Shown: positions 12,379-25,249, counted from the first letter of the stretch. The stretch is DNA of 64,000 bases from Centropus unirufus (GCA_013397695.1 VYZI01000118.1:1355949-1419948), one strand, 5' to 3'. The notes: a model not told the origin generated them from the sequence alone. Translations and numbers: made by a program.

Positions 12379-15300
12379 ACCACGTGAGGGAGGAAGCTCT
12401 GGTGCCTGCAGCGCACCACCCCTGGGCTCAGCTGCTGGGCTTCGAGTCATAGGAAGCTCAGAAAGCAGAGCCCTGCTCACCCTCCCCTTAGTGCAAACAC
12501 TGTGCTCCAGGCACCCTGCGCACCAGCTCCTGCAAGAACTTCCCAGAGTACAAACCAGCACCGAGGGAGAGTGCTTCCTCCCCCCGAAGGGAGGGAAGAA
12601 CCCGGCACAGTGGCTGCAAAGGGAAGAATAAGACATTTCTAAAGAAGTCAGGACCTTGCCCAGTAGGTCCCTCTCATTGTTTCTGAAAACCCTCACTCAT
12701 TAGAGCCCACATTTTTCTGCCTCCAGCACCGAGTGCTCACCAGGAGACAAGTACCAAACTGGGCCCAAGCCTTTGGCGCATTGTTTTGAAAGCCCAGAAG
12801 TGCTGTCTCTCCATCCTTACCTTCTCCTGGGTACTTCCTCTTGTCCACAGTGGTTTCAGCACTGCCGCTCCACCAAGGTCCCATCTAAGGCAGTTATGAA
12901 AACTGAAAGGAGGAAATAAAAATGAAACCATTATTGTTGCAGCTGTCTGGAAGCCAAGCAGGTCTCAGGTTTGGACCACCTGGAAGACAGATGTTCTCTG
13001 ATTTCAGTGGAGTCGAGTTCTACCTGATATATAAAACCATTGGCCTAAGTCAGCTCTCCATACATCAGCAAAGACAACAGGAGCCATTGCTCAGTAACGA
13101 GCACTTCATGCACAAAAATGATTTCTTGATCATAATCACAGGGGTTTTCTTCCATTTCATCATCCTTCTTTCAAATTTAGCATTCATGGCAGCAGATAAA
13201 TTGGGTCCCCAGTTTGAGTGTCAAACCTCTGACTCATTTCAAGGGCATCGTGTTTACCTCCCCCTGCCCAGGCATGGGCACAAGGGCCACTGGAAGTGTT
13301 GCTCCCCCTGTAGAGCTCCGAAAGGCCCAGAGCTGACAGGCAGATCATCTTAAAAAACATCATCTTTGGCATCTTAAAAAACACCTTAAGTTATCCTTCC
13401 TTCCCCCGTTCCTTTTCCAGCGCTGTCATGAGGAAAGAGGTAGGGATCAGAATCTGAAAGCATAAAACCAGGCACAAGATGAAGACTGGCCTCCCCGTTT
13501 ACCAGCAGGTCAGATATTTGGGTGTTTGCCGGATGGTGAGAACCTTTAACTCCCAGCTAAACCAGAGGAATTTTCTTGGCATCCTCTGACAGGTCCGAGC
13601 ACAAAGCCAAGGGTGGCAGACCCGGGCACAGCACGTTGTGTTCAGCACGCAGGCCCTGCTAGCATCGGTGGCTGCTGTCCCGTGGGCTGGGAGAGCTCCG
13701 GACACCGAGGGTCCCCACCGTCCTGCTGTGCAAACATGGAGTGGGGTGGGCAGTAAGGAGGAGAAACGCCCTGTGTCAGGGAGGACGGAAGAGTCAGCAG
13801 GACTCAGTGCTCCTGAAGGAAAGGGTGAGGAACGTGGCGTCTTCTAGCTCCAGTTTTCTGCCCACCTTTACTTCTTTGGCCTCTACCCCTGCTTGTGCCA
13901 GCCCCGCGGTGTGACCTTACTGGGGCCTGCAGCTGCACCAGCGCCGCGAGGAAGCAGCAGCCAGAGCGCGTGGGACACCAGCAGGGCTGGAGGGAGCCCC
14001 GGCCAGGGAGGGGAGCAGAGAAGGAACACCGGGCCTTGCAAAGGACCAAGGCAAAGGCAGCCCTGCTCTGTGCGTGTCTCCTCTATTAAAGATCTCTACA
14101 GCTGGCTTGGATCTTTACTCCCGAGCTCCAATCTCGCCAAACTGTTTGGCATCTCCCCAGGCAGCACTGGAGCCCGAGCAGCACAGCAAGCCCAAACCAT
14201 AGAGCAGCAAGCCCCGTGCTTTGGTTGTAGCTCCTGAGTGTGCAGCCCCAAAGCCCTCGGGAAGGTGCCCCACACCTGGAGAGCCCACCTCAGAGCGGCA
14301 CGCAGCCCCCAAGGCCGTGTCCACCTCCAGGCGCGTCCCAGGCTCTGGAGCTCCGGGCTGATGTGCCCCAAAGCATTACCTGACCCTACAGCCCCCTCCG
14401 GCTGAGACTGGGGCCAGGCTGGTCTGTGCCTTCCCAGGGCTCACCTGGAACTGTGGGGAGACTTTGAGTGGTTCGAGGGGCTGGGAACGGGGTGCGGGGA
14501 GGAAATCTTTCACTGCTGCAGCACCGCTCCAGCCACCAGACTGAGCTCCCTCTTGGAATTAGAAGCAGATGGAAAATCTGCCAGTCTTTTTTTTTTCCCT
14601 TTGCACTTTCTTTCCTCCCTCCCTGCTCTGTTAGAAATAAAAAAGCTGAAGAGCTCCACGAGCAATTCCCTTTGGCAGCTGTGGAGTGGAGAGCGAACAT
14701 AAAGAAGAGATGCCTTTGCTGTGCCTAATGCATGCTGCTTATCCAAATTAGCCACACAATTACTTCTATCAATGCAAAAATAGTTTAATGCCTTTTTTTT
14801 CCTCTAGTGCACAGCACTTGAGAATGACTTAAAATGCAGAGTAATTTGCCACAGTGCCTGTCCTGAAGTGGCTCACTAATGAAAAGAGGATTAACTCCCC
14901 ATTATTCTGAATTACCATTTGGAGAAATCACTAACAATATTTTCATTTCTATACCCGTAACCCAAGGGGGAGAAACACTCCAGCCATCCGAGTGATTAAC
15001 AAATAAAATCCATCGGATAACCTGCACTTTGGTCTTATTTATTAAGAGAAAGATGAGGGTATGGAACAGCAGATGATTGAGCTTTCCTCCTCCTTGTTCT
15101 GCTAACGCCCTCGGCCCCCGGGAGCACAACGTGGCGCAGTGGGACCCCCAGGCCTGGCAGATGAAACCTCCCAGCCTGGAGCACCATCCCCAGCCCCGGC
15201 GCCCTCGGCGCGGCAGGGAGCGAGAGAGGAGCCAGGGCCTGGGCACAGGGAGGAGTGGGATGAGGCACAGATCCCCATGCCATGCTGGAAGGGAGCTCCT

Positions 15301-15671
15301 GGCCCAGGACGCAGGGCTTCCTTCCTCACTACAGCCAAAGCCCTGGAAGGGCACGAGCCTGCCCACCCTCCTTCCCAGCCAAACTCTTCATGGCAATTAA
15401 TGCCAGGGCCCAAGCAGCAAACCAGCCCCTTTGCCCCTTCCCCTCCTGAGGTCACCTCTGGGACTTCTTGCTTTGTCCGGAGACAAATCCAAAACACAGA
15501 CCCTGTTAGGGGCACTTCAGCCAATGCTTTCCTGTGCTTAATTCCATTTGGAAGCCCCCACAGCAGCTGAGGTTGGCAAGGCACGAAAGAACACAGCTCG
15601 CTGGAAAGCTCAGGGAGCACCTGGCTTCCCAGGACAGACAGAAGCAAGGACTTCTCCAGAGGTCTGACTTC

Positions 15672-15910
15672 ATGGGACCTCAAAGCCCGTCCAGTCCCAC
15701 CCCCTGCCATGGGCAGGGACACCTCCCACGGGTCCGGGGCTCCAAGCCCCATCCAACCTGGAATGAACCCCTCCAGGGATGGGGCAGCCACCGCTGCCCT
15801 GGGCAACCTGGGCCAGGGCCTCCCCACCCTCATCATGAAGAATTTCTTCCTGATGTCCAGTCTAAATTTTCCCAATTTATAGCGATATCCCCTTGTCCTA
15901 TCACTGCATG
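15672..15910 (-). mobile_element. CR1 LINE 3' fragment
   Basis: Reverse-complement CR1 core, close to the copies at 3722 and 62850, extending into catgaagaatttcttcctga and ccccttgtcctatcactgc. The tail next to the 3' terminus is missing at the left. Confidence 0.88.
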
Positions 15911-18323
15911 CCGCACGCAAACCAAGCTCCAAACCAGCGTGGCCTTAGAGGCCCACGAACGCCCCCGCGCAGACGCAGACGCTCTGTGCTGGGCCTGCAG
16001 CCCACGGCAGGACTGGCTACCAAATCAGTGTGCTGTGGCTACCAAGTGTGACTGCCGGTCACAGGGCTTCCTCCTCTTCCCTTCCTCCCCTCCCACGTCA
16101 CGGAGCACAGCCAGTCCTGCAGGTCAGTGTGCCAGGCTCTCCGTCAGGATCGCGCCTTCCCAGACAAGGAGCAGCTCTTCTCACCCCCAGATAAGAGCCT
16201 GTGCACCCCCACGCATTAGACTGGTGCCTCTGGCAGCCGAATCAGCTCCGTTCTGGCAGGGCAAGGGAAAAGGCTCTCCTAGGGAACGGCTGCTGGGGCG
16301 CAGCGCTGGGACTTGGTGCTGCTCGGAGGCGCCCAAAGCCGAGCACGAGGTAGGCTGGCCAGCAGCTCTCAGAGCCCTGGGTGCCACCAGAGGAACCACC
16401 CAGCTGCACAGCAGCACCACGGTTCAGGAAGCTTGGCTGGAAAACATCCCCTGGCCAGGGAAAGCACGGCAACTTGGGAACAAAGGTGTACGCATGCCAA
16501 GCAAAACCCACTCCATAATCTTGCCCAGGTTTGCAGGGGGGGAAGCAGCAATTGTTTCCTTTTCTCAAGTTTTGCAGAGAAACAGAACGTGACAGGCACC
16601 CAAGAGCCCCCGGTGAGCAAACAAACCCCGTGGGGACGTCAGGGAGGAACGGCCTTCCCGCTCGCAGCAGCGCCCCGCAGGCAGCGGGTTATCATTAACC
16701 CCAGGGTGCGGGTTACTGAGAGGACACCGCATGCCCAGCAGCCAACACAGACCTGGGGGAGCCACCAGGGGATCTCCTGCCCCCAGGAAAGGTGCGGTTT
16801 TGGCAGGCTGTGCCCACACCCCTCCTAAGACCAAGCCCGACGCCACCTGTTCCTGTTAGGAGTCTCCTTGAGAAATGTAAGGCTCAACTCCCATCAAGGG
16901 GATGAGAGGCAGGAGCAGCCACGGCCCTGAGACCCCAGGCAATCCCACAGGAGAAACAGCGCAGCGGCAGCCCGGAGATGGAGCAGGCATGAAAGGCTGG
17001 GGACAGGGAAAAGGGGGAACTTGTTGCAGAGGACAAGAGGGGAGGGCGGTTGAGTGACAGCTGGCAAAGAGGAGGTCAGGCATGAGGCCAGCCCCTAATT
17101 CCAGCTCCTAGAGGCTTGCTCACAGCAGCTCAGCTTCCTGCTGCCAACCTGCGGAGCAAAACCCGCTCTGCCTCCAGCAACGAGCAAATCCTTTGAGGAA
17201 GACCAGAAGGGACATGGCTGTTGCCGTGTCCCTACAGTCACTCTCTGGGATCTGTGACGTGTCTGGCAGAGTGCGGAGCTTCCAGGGCTGCGAGTCTGGG
17301 CGGAAAAGCCCTGCTGTGCACCCACAGCACTCGAGAACCGCTCCCTTGAGCTCCCTTCTGAGTACACAGATCCACGGGCCTTAGCTCTCTCCCAGCAAAA
17401 CTTCAAGTGACCAAAGAACCAAGTGACCTCTGAGGCAGGGACACCTCCGAGGCTGTGGAACGCTGACAGCAAAGGACTCAGTGCCAGCAAACAGCCCTGA
17501 CACGTGGACGTGGAGGCTGCTGGCTCTGAATAACACAGCTCTGACACAGCCAGGCAAAAGGTGTTGGGCTGGGCAACACAAACAACTCTGGTTTTAGTGA
17601 CAGGATCCCATTGCTCTGCTGCTCCCTTCTGCACTCTATGTCCACCAGCACTGCTTCCTACCTGCTTGGCACTTATGGATCCAGCTGGAAAAAGAGCACA
17701 CCTGAACAGAAGGAAGTCCTTGAGCCCAGGTTGGCTGGAAAATATTGTGAGTGGTGCCACAAAGGGGTGAACACCCGTTCCTGGAAGCAGCCTCTGAGGT
17801 TCAATGCCAAGCTAAGATGCTGGAAGAGCAGATGAGCACAGTGTTCATCTCAATTCACACATTTCATCTCCCCAAGCTCCTGAGGAGCACATAAAGGAGA
17901 AGCCTTTAGGAGTTTTACTATTAATGGTAAAGAAATACCTGAAGTGTCCCCATCCAGATCCCCCAGGTGCTCTAGATCCCTGGGACCAGGCTGCCAGACC
18001 TTACCAGTGGATTTCCTAGGAAAGAAAATCCCAGTGGAGATCCACCTCTGGTGACCACAAACCCTTGCCTTTGTCCCCCTGCTGCTGAGCTTGTCCAACA
18101 AAGCATGCCTTGTTGCCTAGTTCAAGGGGGGCAGAAACCCAGGGGCAAATCTGTGGCAGCCACAGAGCAGGGACATCCATCTCACACCATGCCCCTCACC
18201 ACCTGGGAACTGCTGCTCCGCGTCCCACAGCTGGAGCAGAACTCGCTCACTTTGTACTTAATGTTCTCCTCTCGTTGCATTCCAGTTCCTCACACATCCT
18301 CAGCACGCCACTCCAGGGACGAG

Positions 18324-18499
18324 ATGGCAGCAGCAGGTCTGAAGGCTGGGAGGAAGAATGCCTACACAGCAATCAAAGTGGATCCCGACGAGGATTACTG
18401 CACCCCAGGTGCATTTGAGCTGGAGAGGCTCTTCTGGAAAGGATGCCCCAAGTACACGCACGTCAATGAGGTCTGGCCCAACCTCTACATAGGAGATGA
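18324..18499 (+). CDS. DUSP29: DUSP29 coding exon 1
   Basis: 176 bases give residues 1-58, MAAAGLKAGRKNAYTAIK through LYIGD, with the Glu codon split at the donor gtaagt. A good acceptor (pyrimidine tract then ttccag, AG at 18284-18285) sits 38 bases before the ATG. The exon therefore probably begins at 18286, with an untranslated first exon somewhere upstream that I could not place. Confidence 0.93.
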
Positions 18500-21400
18500 G
18501 TAAGTGTGCCTCTAGTACCTGCTCAGAGCAGATGAGTAAGGGCACATGGTACACCTCGGCCACAGAGCAGATGATTACGCTGTGCCACGTACAGCTCACC
18601 TGCAGGGCAGGGCATTTCATCCCTCCTACCACCCCTTCTCTAGAATTTAGTGGCGAGAATTTAGTAGGAATTTAGAATTTAGTAGGAGGTCTGAGGAGTT
18701 CAGAGCACTCGGTGCCTGCCGTGCCCTGGTCCTGCTGCTCGGAGAAAGGACCAGGTGGGCACAGCGGGGGCTGCTGCTAAAGCTGCAGTAACCGGAGCAG
18801 TTGCGGCCCCACGCAGGCTGCAGAGGTTGAAGCTCATCACGGTCCATTTTTAAATGTCTTATTTCAAGGAGCAATTTGTCATTTATCTCCGAGCAGAAGT
18901 CCTGGCACGGCTATGCTGACAGGAGAGCAGGGCACAGGCTGCTTTCAGCCTCAAAGGCAATTCCTGCACAGTGACTGAAGGGACAGCTCAGCTCACAGCC
19001 GTGTCTGCATTTCCAAGCTGCGCTCGTGTACAGGGAGCGCTGTGTTCCCACACTGCTCCAGAGGTTAAAGCAGACCGAGCCCTGTGGAAGGCAGAGCTGT
19101 GCCTCGCCCATCACACCAAGCGATTTGGAAAAGAAACCAAAGCCCCAGAGCAGCCTGAGCTCTGCTGAGCACAGGCCCGAGCTCCAAACAGCCCTCCCTG
19201 GTGCGCAGGGACGACTCCTGCCACGGGGAGCCACAGCAGCCAAAAATCCCCACCCGAACCCCGAGCAGCGCAGGGGAGCTTCTCTTACCCCTCTGGCACT
19301 GCTGGTGCCTCTCCCATCCTCCCCCACACCCCGTGCACACGTGATGCATTTTACATCACCACCACACAAGCAAGAGCCCTGCTGGCTCCAAAGAGCCACA
19401 ATTTACTTTTAAAGGTCCTAAAACTCATCTGGTGCCAGCTTATAAAAGAGGGAGGTCACACAGCCTCGCATGTTCCAGGCTCCTGGTACCATCAGCCAAG
19501 TGCTCCTGCAGCACCAGAGGCGACGAGAAAGCACACGGAGCCCCAGGCTTTCACTGAGCCAGAGCTCCCCCTCTTCCACAGACAGAATGTATGTATTTTA
19601 AGCCATGGAAAGCGTCTGGCCAAAAGCCCCAGGGACAAAGGAGAAGGGGGTTGAGTGTCCTCTCCTCATCCCAGCCTGCCCCTCCTGTTCGATATTTCTA
19701 ACAAAGCCACCAGGCAAACCCTTGTGATCCTGCTGCAGTGCTGGGCGCCAAAGAGCTGCCATGGCGACACGAGCAGATGTTGGGTGTATTTGCATCCCTC
19801 GCCATGCTAAATTAAGGTTGATCTTGAAAGAATTTAGTGGAGCTCATCAACAAAATCAAGTGAACACAGGCAGAGTTTATCTCCAGAGCCTGCACATCTG
19901 TGCTTCATTCCTGCCTCCTGCACTTACAAGGTTAACAGAACTTGGGAGTCCTTATGGAAATGCTAATTAGTCGCTCTGACTAGGAACCACATCTTCCTCC
20001 TAATGCAAGCCAGGCTATCAAGGAGCCCTGTGAGGCCACTCCATCCTTTTGTTACAAGGCCTGGCTGCAGATGTTGCCCAGAGGCAACCAAACCTCCATG
20101 AGCCTGTCAGGCCCAGAAGAATCAAAGCCTCAAAATACAAACACCGCTGTTCAGCTCCAGCTGAAATTTTCCAGCAGCAAGTTCCAAGGGCTCTTTAAGA
20201 CCAGACACTGGAACCTGTAGGAGACAGCCCAGTGACAGGAACAAAGCCTGCCTTGCCAAGGGCTGATCCATCTGCTACCAGGATTAGTGCCTGCGTGGCT
20301 CCTCCTCACATCTAGAAGCCTTCTGAAGGCACAGAAAGCAGCTTTGTCTTGTTCCTCTCACTGGTGACCAGGTTACTGGTTTCACTGGTTAATCCCAAGC
20401 CTGCCTGGTTCCCTGCAACCACACGGAAAACCTCTGCTTGGGAGTTTCTTGCAGCTCTTCTTCACCTACCCAAGATGATGCTCGTGGTTCCACAGTTCTG
20501 AATTTCAAAGAATATTTTAGCTGAAGACAAAGGCCTCCCAAAATCCCGTTCTGCTCTCAACCATTCACCACAATTTAAAGCCACAGTTTCAGAGCCTTCA
20601 ATCTACATCCAGAGGAGAACAAGACTTCCTCGTGTTTGCTCCATCCGGGTCACACCAGCCTGCAGTCAGCCTACACCAAAACACCTGCCCGGCTCAACCT
20701 TTGCCTGCAGTTTGAGAGCCTTGCCTCTCCTCACAGCCGATAAGCACACGGGTACCATGGGCACCTCGTGGCGTTCCTTCCCTCCCTCGAGATGCCCCTG
20801 GGCTTCCCTCAGGAGCCTCCTTCCCTGCCCTTTGTCAGGAGCTTTGAACACCCTGTATCTTGATGTAGAGGCACACGTGGCAATGTCTGCAAGCTGGTTT
20901 TCCGGACTCCCCTGGATCGGGCATCCTCCTGCTGAGAGCAGCAGGGTCAAAGCTTGTTAGGACAGCGATACCGAGCAGAGAGCACAGGGCTCTGGGGGCT
21001 GGAGACAGCGACGCGAAAGGAGGGGGGGTTCACACTCAGAACTTACACTGCTGCTTCCAGGAGGAGCAGGGTTTGCTGCACCACTTGTTTTTAATCCAAA
21101 GCTAAGATCCATTAAGCCTGTCAGCAGGCACTTAAAGTCTTGGGCGTGTCCTTAACTTGTCCCTGCACAACCCAAGAGACCTAAATCGTTCCTGGGAAGG
21201 GACGGCACTTCTTTGGGGTCCATTCTCCCCCTTGGTGACAGTCTGCTATTATCCATTGTCCCTTGGGCAAGTGCTTTTACCTCCCATTTCCACCATTTAC
21301 GGGGTGTTCCCATATCAGAGCAGTCCCCCACCTCAGAACTCTTACCACCACATTCCCCATGTGCCCCGTGGGGAACGCGGGCTCCGAGTCAGGAGAGCCC

Positions 21401-24400
21401 CGAGCTCGTGCTGAACGGAGGGAGAAGGGCTTCGGGGCATGCTCAGCTCTCAGCATCTGCTCCGAAGAGCTGAGGAGCTCCTCCAGGGGACCCACCTGCC
21501 CACTCCGGCCCTCACTGAGCTGAACCAGCCTGGAATTCTCACCGCTGTCGCCCAGTGCCCAGCGTCCCCTCCTCTGCAGGAGGACACGTTCAGGGCAGGC
21601 ACTGGGGACCATCGAGAAGGAAACCAGGGACCAGTGGCACAGACTGGGGAGAGGAGAGCCACAAAACGAGAACACGGACAAGAGGAAGCAAATGCTCTGG
21701 CTTCACCCACACTTCACCAGCTTTCCACTGGCTGCTCGCAATGCCACTGTAATCACAGCAATGGGACTATTAATGGCATTTATTAGGGAACAGCAGCACC
21801 CAAAGAGGGTGCTTTTCCCCCAAAGAGGGGAAAAGATGACCATTGCCAGCCTGACTACTAAACCCCGGTAGCAGCCAACTGCAAGGGAGACAATCCACAC
21901 CATTTCTAGCTGAATCAGTTACAACTCCTCCTCCCAGGTATCCGATTCACCTCCCCACACTGATCCCGCACCATTCCTCACCCCCACCAACCAGGTATTT
22001 GCAGATATTTACGGTTGATTTATTTGTTCTTTTAATCTAAAATATTGATACCTCGGGTATGGTAAAAACCACAAGGAAGACCAAAAACATCACCCATCCT
22101 TGGGATGTAACCAGGAGCACCACGCGTGATGGAAACACACCCAAAAATTAGGCTCTAATTAAAGTGAAGAGTTAATGACCCGACGGCATCCAAGCTGTAG
22201 ATTGAGCTGGGGCTGGAAAGCCAGCTGGTCCTTCACACGGAGCCAGGGACGACCCGGGCACGCTTCCATTTACAGGCACAGGGGCCCCTGGTACCACAGA
22301 CTCCCAGGATGGGCTGGGTTTAAGCAGACACTACAGCAAAAGGAAACCCACAGGGAGCTGCGACCACAGAATGGCAATTTGTGAAAAATGAAAATCATTT
22401 TACAACAGAAATGGAGAAAAAAACCTCAGTAAGTTCTTTCAGGGATGAAGAGCTGCTTTTTCAATCCCAGGTGATCTTACTACTCACACATCACTGACTC
22501 TTTTATTAGTTCTGCAATATCAATTGATGGGACAGAAGAGAAAGCGGCATTCATGGGTCCTATTTCAAGCCCTGCCACTGATTTGCTTTTATGACTTTGA
22601 ATAATTCATTCTATTTCTTTCTGTATCTCAAGTTTCTGCTGGTACAAGATGGAGAAGCCAGGAGTGCATTTGTTACAAAGGCATCAGGAAAATAAATGCA
22701 TTTTTGAGGTGCTCTAAGGGCCTGGGAGACAGCTATGAACTCCAGGACAATTGCCTCCAAATGCAGCACCTTAACATCTTTGTGATGGAAACTGCTGCAT
22801 TTTGGAAGTGTTATCAGTTCCACCAACATTCAGAACACACCAAATCAGAGATGGGGCTGTTTTCTGGCTTGTGTGCTAAGGAGCTTACCTGCAACTCTTG
22901 TTTCAACAGGAAAACGGCGTTGGATCGCTACAGCCTGGAAAAGGCTGGCTTCACCCACATCCTCAACGCGGCCCACGGGCAGCGGCACGTGGACACGGGA
23001 CCAGGGTATTACCAGGACATGGCTGTGGAGTACCACGGCGTGGAAGCTGATGACCTGCCCACCTTCCAGCTCAGCCAGTTCTTCTATTCCGCTTCTCAAT
23101 TCATTGATAACGCGCTTCGGGACGGAAGAAGTAAGGAGGGTGCTGAAAATGGTTCCGCTCAGTACAGTAGTGGCTCCCGCAGGTTAGAAGTGCAGCTCCA
23201 CAGCGTTCAGCCCTGGGGGAAAGCAACAGGTCCAGGGCAGTTTAACAGAGAATACAAGGAACGCAAGCCCAGGAGAGCTCGGGGCCTGGTGTCGTGGGGT
23301 CAGCCACACCTGAGGGGCACAGGTGCCCTGGGTCAGAAACTGCAGAGAGCACTCGGGGCAAAAGGGACCCAGCGGGGTCCCGAGGCCAGAACTGAAGAGC
23401 ACAAAGCAGCACGGAGGGGCTGTGCCCCGTGCCGGGAGGTCAGGCCTTGCACGGCCGCGCACAGGGAAGGACAGGCTCTGTTTTCCACCAACCAGGAGGC
23501 GTTTCAGAGCATCGCGCAGCCATTTCTTGCCTTTGTTAGCACAATGCCTTCCCTCCCCGCTGCCACCCGCACAAAGCCAAGCCTTCCGTGTCCTATCATG
23601 CATTTTATCACCTCAACAGCAACCCATTTACAAGGTGGGAAGCTCTAAATTAGTCAGGAAGGGCTGAACAAATGGGAGTTCTTATCCGTGCTGAATATTT
23701 GCGGTAATAATAGAAGGGATTATCATTCGCCAGAAGAGGAAGAGGCACTTCTAGTTATCAGAGAGCCTGGAGCCGTGCCAAGATGCCTCTAACACTATCT
23801 GCTGGGATTAGGCTGCAGGCTGTAACCGTTTGTTCTCTAGAGCCGGCAGCTCCCGGTGCATCATCCCTCACCCAGCAGCGCTGCTCGTGCCAAGGCATCC
23901 TCTCGTGCCTGGAAGCGGAGGGGTTAACCAGCAGCAGTCGTGGCTTTGCACCCAAGGCTCCTCACCAGGCAGAGCTGACAGAGACAAACTATTATTGGCC
24001 CTGATAGGGCTGGGTTTTTCTCCCCAGCGGCAATTCAGCTTAGCAGGATGTTAGTGACTCCAAATCTCCTCCCTCCAGCACTTCGGCCTTTGTGAGACCC
24101 CCTCAAGGGCTTCCCTCAGCTTTGGGGAATCTTTGGAAGTGTTTCCAAAGCTGCCAGACCTGAAGCCACCCTGCTCCCCAATACCAAGGTTCCACTTGGG
24201 CTGGCACCTGGAGCCCAGGGCTGTCAGCCCCTGCAAGGCCCAGGTTAAGCCAAGCAAGGTCAAAGTCTTGAGGCTTTCACGCAGAGATGAAGGCTGAGCA
24301 GAGGCTGTGCTCACAGACTCCAAGACAGGCCCCTACTGCAAGGCGATGAGCACACAGAGGTGGTGGGGAGGTGCCATTCCCATCTCCCATCACACGGTAA

Positions 24401-25220
24401 GGAGAGCAGCCCCAGATCTCCAACGCAGCTTCCCTACAGTTTAAAGGTGGGTTGTTTCCAACCCCTCTGGGCCCTTGTAATCCTCTGCCTTTGAAAACAT
24501 CACCGAGCCTTAAAAAAGCCCCGTTAGCCACATTTTACAGGTGAAGTGTTTGAGAATAAAGCGTCACAACCTTGACCTTGAAGGACATTATTGTCACAAC
24601 AGAAACCAATCCCATTCTTAGCCCTGAGAAAGGCACCTGGTCTGACAGCACTCCCTGCCCTCCCACAGCCTCGAGCTCTGGTCGCTATGTCCAACCCCAG
24701 AAGGAGGCCCACGAGAGCAGGCTGGGGGGCTGCCGTGTTACCCCCAGGCCTCCTCTGCAGCCTTTGCTCACCAATCACTTCAAAGCTACCTGGGTTAGGA
24801 TGAAACAGGTGATCTCCAATGTTCACGGTGTCCACATCCCACAGGTTTCACAGCCTCAGCTTCCCCGGGCCCTAGAGCGATGGTCAGAGCAGTCAAAGCG
24901 CCAGAGCAGGGCACAACAGGAATCCTGTCAGAAAGAAGACATCACCCAGTGCCTCGTTTCTCTTTGTTCCCACAGACAAGGTCCTGGTTCACTGCGCCAT
25001 GGGCCGCAGCCGGTCAGCCACGCTGGTCCTGGCTTACCTGATGATCTACAAGAACATGACGGTGGTGGACGCCATAGAGCAGGTCTCCAAACACCGATGC
25101 ATCTTGCCAAACCGGGGCTTCTTGAAGCAGCTGAGAGAACTGGACATAGCGCTGGCCCTGCAGAGGAGGAACAGCAAGAACCTCTCGTGTGAGGGCGAGG
25201 AGGCCAGCAGCATGAACTAG
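18324..25220 (+). CDS. DUSP29: DUSP29 (DUPD1) dual-specificity phosphatase, complete, three coding exons
   Basis: DUSP29 is a small atypical dual-specificity phosphatase of skeletal muscle that acts on phospho-Ser/Thr/Tyr substrates, with links to MAPK and AMPK signalling (family knowledge). Coding exons are 18324-18499, 22910-23130 and 24976-25220, all GT-AG, totalling 642 bases: 213 residues plus TAG. Human DUSP29 is about 220, the difference being a shorter N-terminus. Visible motifs are EDYCTPGAFELERLFWKG and THVNEVWPNLYIGDE before the fold, the acid loop EADDLPTF, and the P-loop HCAMGRSRSA with the HCxxGxxR signature (catalytic Cys139, codon 24993-24995; Arg145). PNRGFLKQLREL closes the fold. 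The start was chosen as the only ATG in frame just before the conserved N-terminal block. There is no signal peptide or membrane segment. DUSP13 is the closest alternative, but the EDYCTPGAFELERLFWKG block identifies DUSP29. It converges with KAT6B, as in mammals. Confidence 0.95.
18500..22909 (+). other. DUSP29: DUSP29 intron 1
   Basis: 4.4 kb with no CR1 recognised. It holds a small AATTTAG-type tandem repeat at 18641-18687. A moderately AT-rich stretch at 19740-19980 carries two E-boxes, an octamer-like ATTTGCAT and a CTAATTAG site. Nothing else was recognised. Confidence 0.7.
18641..18687 (+). repeat. Short tandem repeat of an AATTTAG unit
   Basis: Four imperfect copies of agaatttagt(agg) shortly after the DUSP29 exon 1 donor. 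Confidence 0.8.
22910..23130 (+). CDS. DUSP29: DUSP29 coding exon 2
   Basis: 221 bases complete Glu59 and give residues 60-132. TALDRYSLEKAGFTHILNAAHG and VDTGPGYYQDMAVEYHGV are the N-terminal phosphatase core. EADDLPTF carries the general-acid aspartate loop. The acceptor is tttcaacag and the donor gtaagg. The frame stays open past the donor for about 500 bases, but that extension drops the P-loop and is not the gene. Confidence 0.95.
23131..24975 (+). other. DUSP29: DUSP29 intron 2
   Basis: 1.8 kb of GC-rich unique sequence. No repeat, RNA gene or further exon was recognised. Confidence 0.75.
24976..25220 (+). CDS. DUSP29: DUSP29 coding exon 3 with catalytic P-loop
   Basis: 245 bases complete Asn133 and give residues 134-213 plus TAG at 25218-25220. 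KVLVHCAMGRSRSATLVLAY is the phosphate-binding loop and following helix. HRCILPNRGFLKQLREL is the conserved final helix. The tail QRRNSKNLSCEGEEASSMN is acidic/serine-rich. The acceptor is gttcccacag. Confidence 0.96.
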
Positions 25221-25240
25221 AGTCTCTCTGGGCAAAGAGA

Positions 25241-25246
25241 AATAAA
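25241..25246 (+). promoter_or_regulatory. DUSP29: Possible DUSP29 polyadenylation signal AATAAA
   Basis: A canonical hexamer begins 21 bases after the stop codon. If used, the 3' UTR would be only about 40-50 bases. G/T-rich sequence follows at 25262-25310. No other plus-strand AATAAA was noticed in the next few hundred bases. Confidence 0.5.
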
Positions 25247-25249
25247 TGC

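Larger units (their letters stand above)
1..18285. other. Intergenic region left of DUSP29
   Basis: No coding exon recognised on either strand. I looked for the DUSP13 active-site and N-terminal blocks and did not find them. The region is unique DNA of mixed GC content with CR1 fragments at 2155-2225, 3722-4025, 8600-8860, 10105-10168, 12004-12090, 12310-12378 and 15672-15910. It also holds a CpG-rich patch at 2230-2480, possible muscle regulatory sites near 2519 and 10950-11255, and AT-rich homeodomain-site clusters at 90-230 and 14715-14960. Confidence 0.7.

Noticed and set aside
15102..16592. Open frames of 276 codons (minus) and 352 codons (plus)
   Set aside because: Both run through the CR1 fragment at 15672-15910 and unrelated flanks. 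The coding potential is a by-product of GC-rich and repeat sequence.
18051..18503. An upstream ATG in frame with DUSP29 exon 1
   Set aside because: The added residues are unlike any DUSP29, and a strong splice acceptor at 18284-18285 separates them from the exon.
22704..23648. A 314-codon frame containing DUSP29 exon 2
   Set aside because: Only the part 22910-23130 is exon. The rest lies in introns and lacks the phosphatase P-loop.
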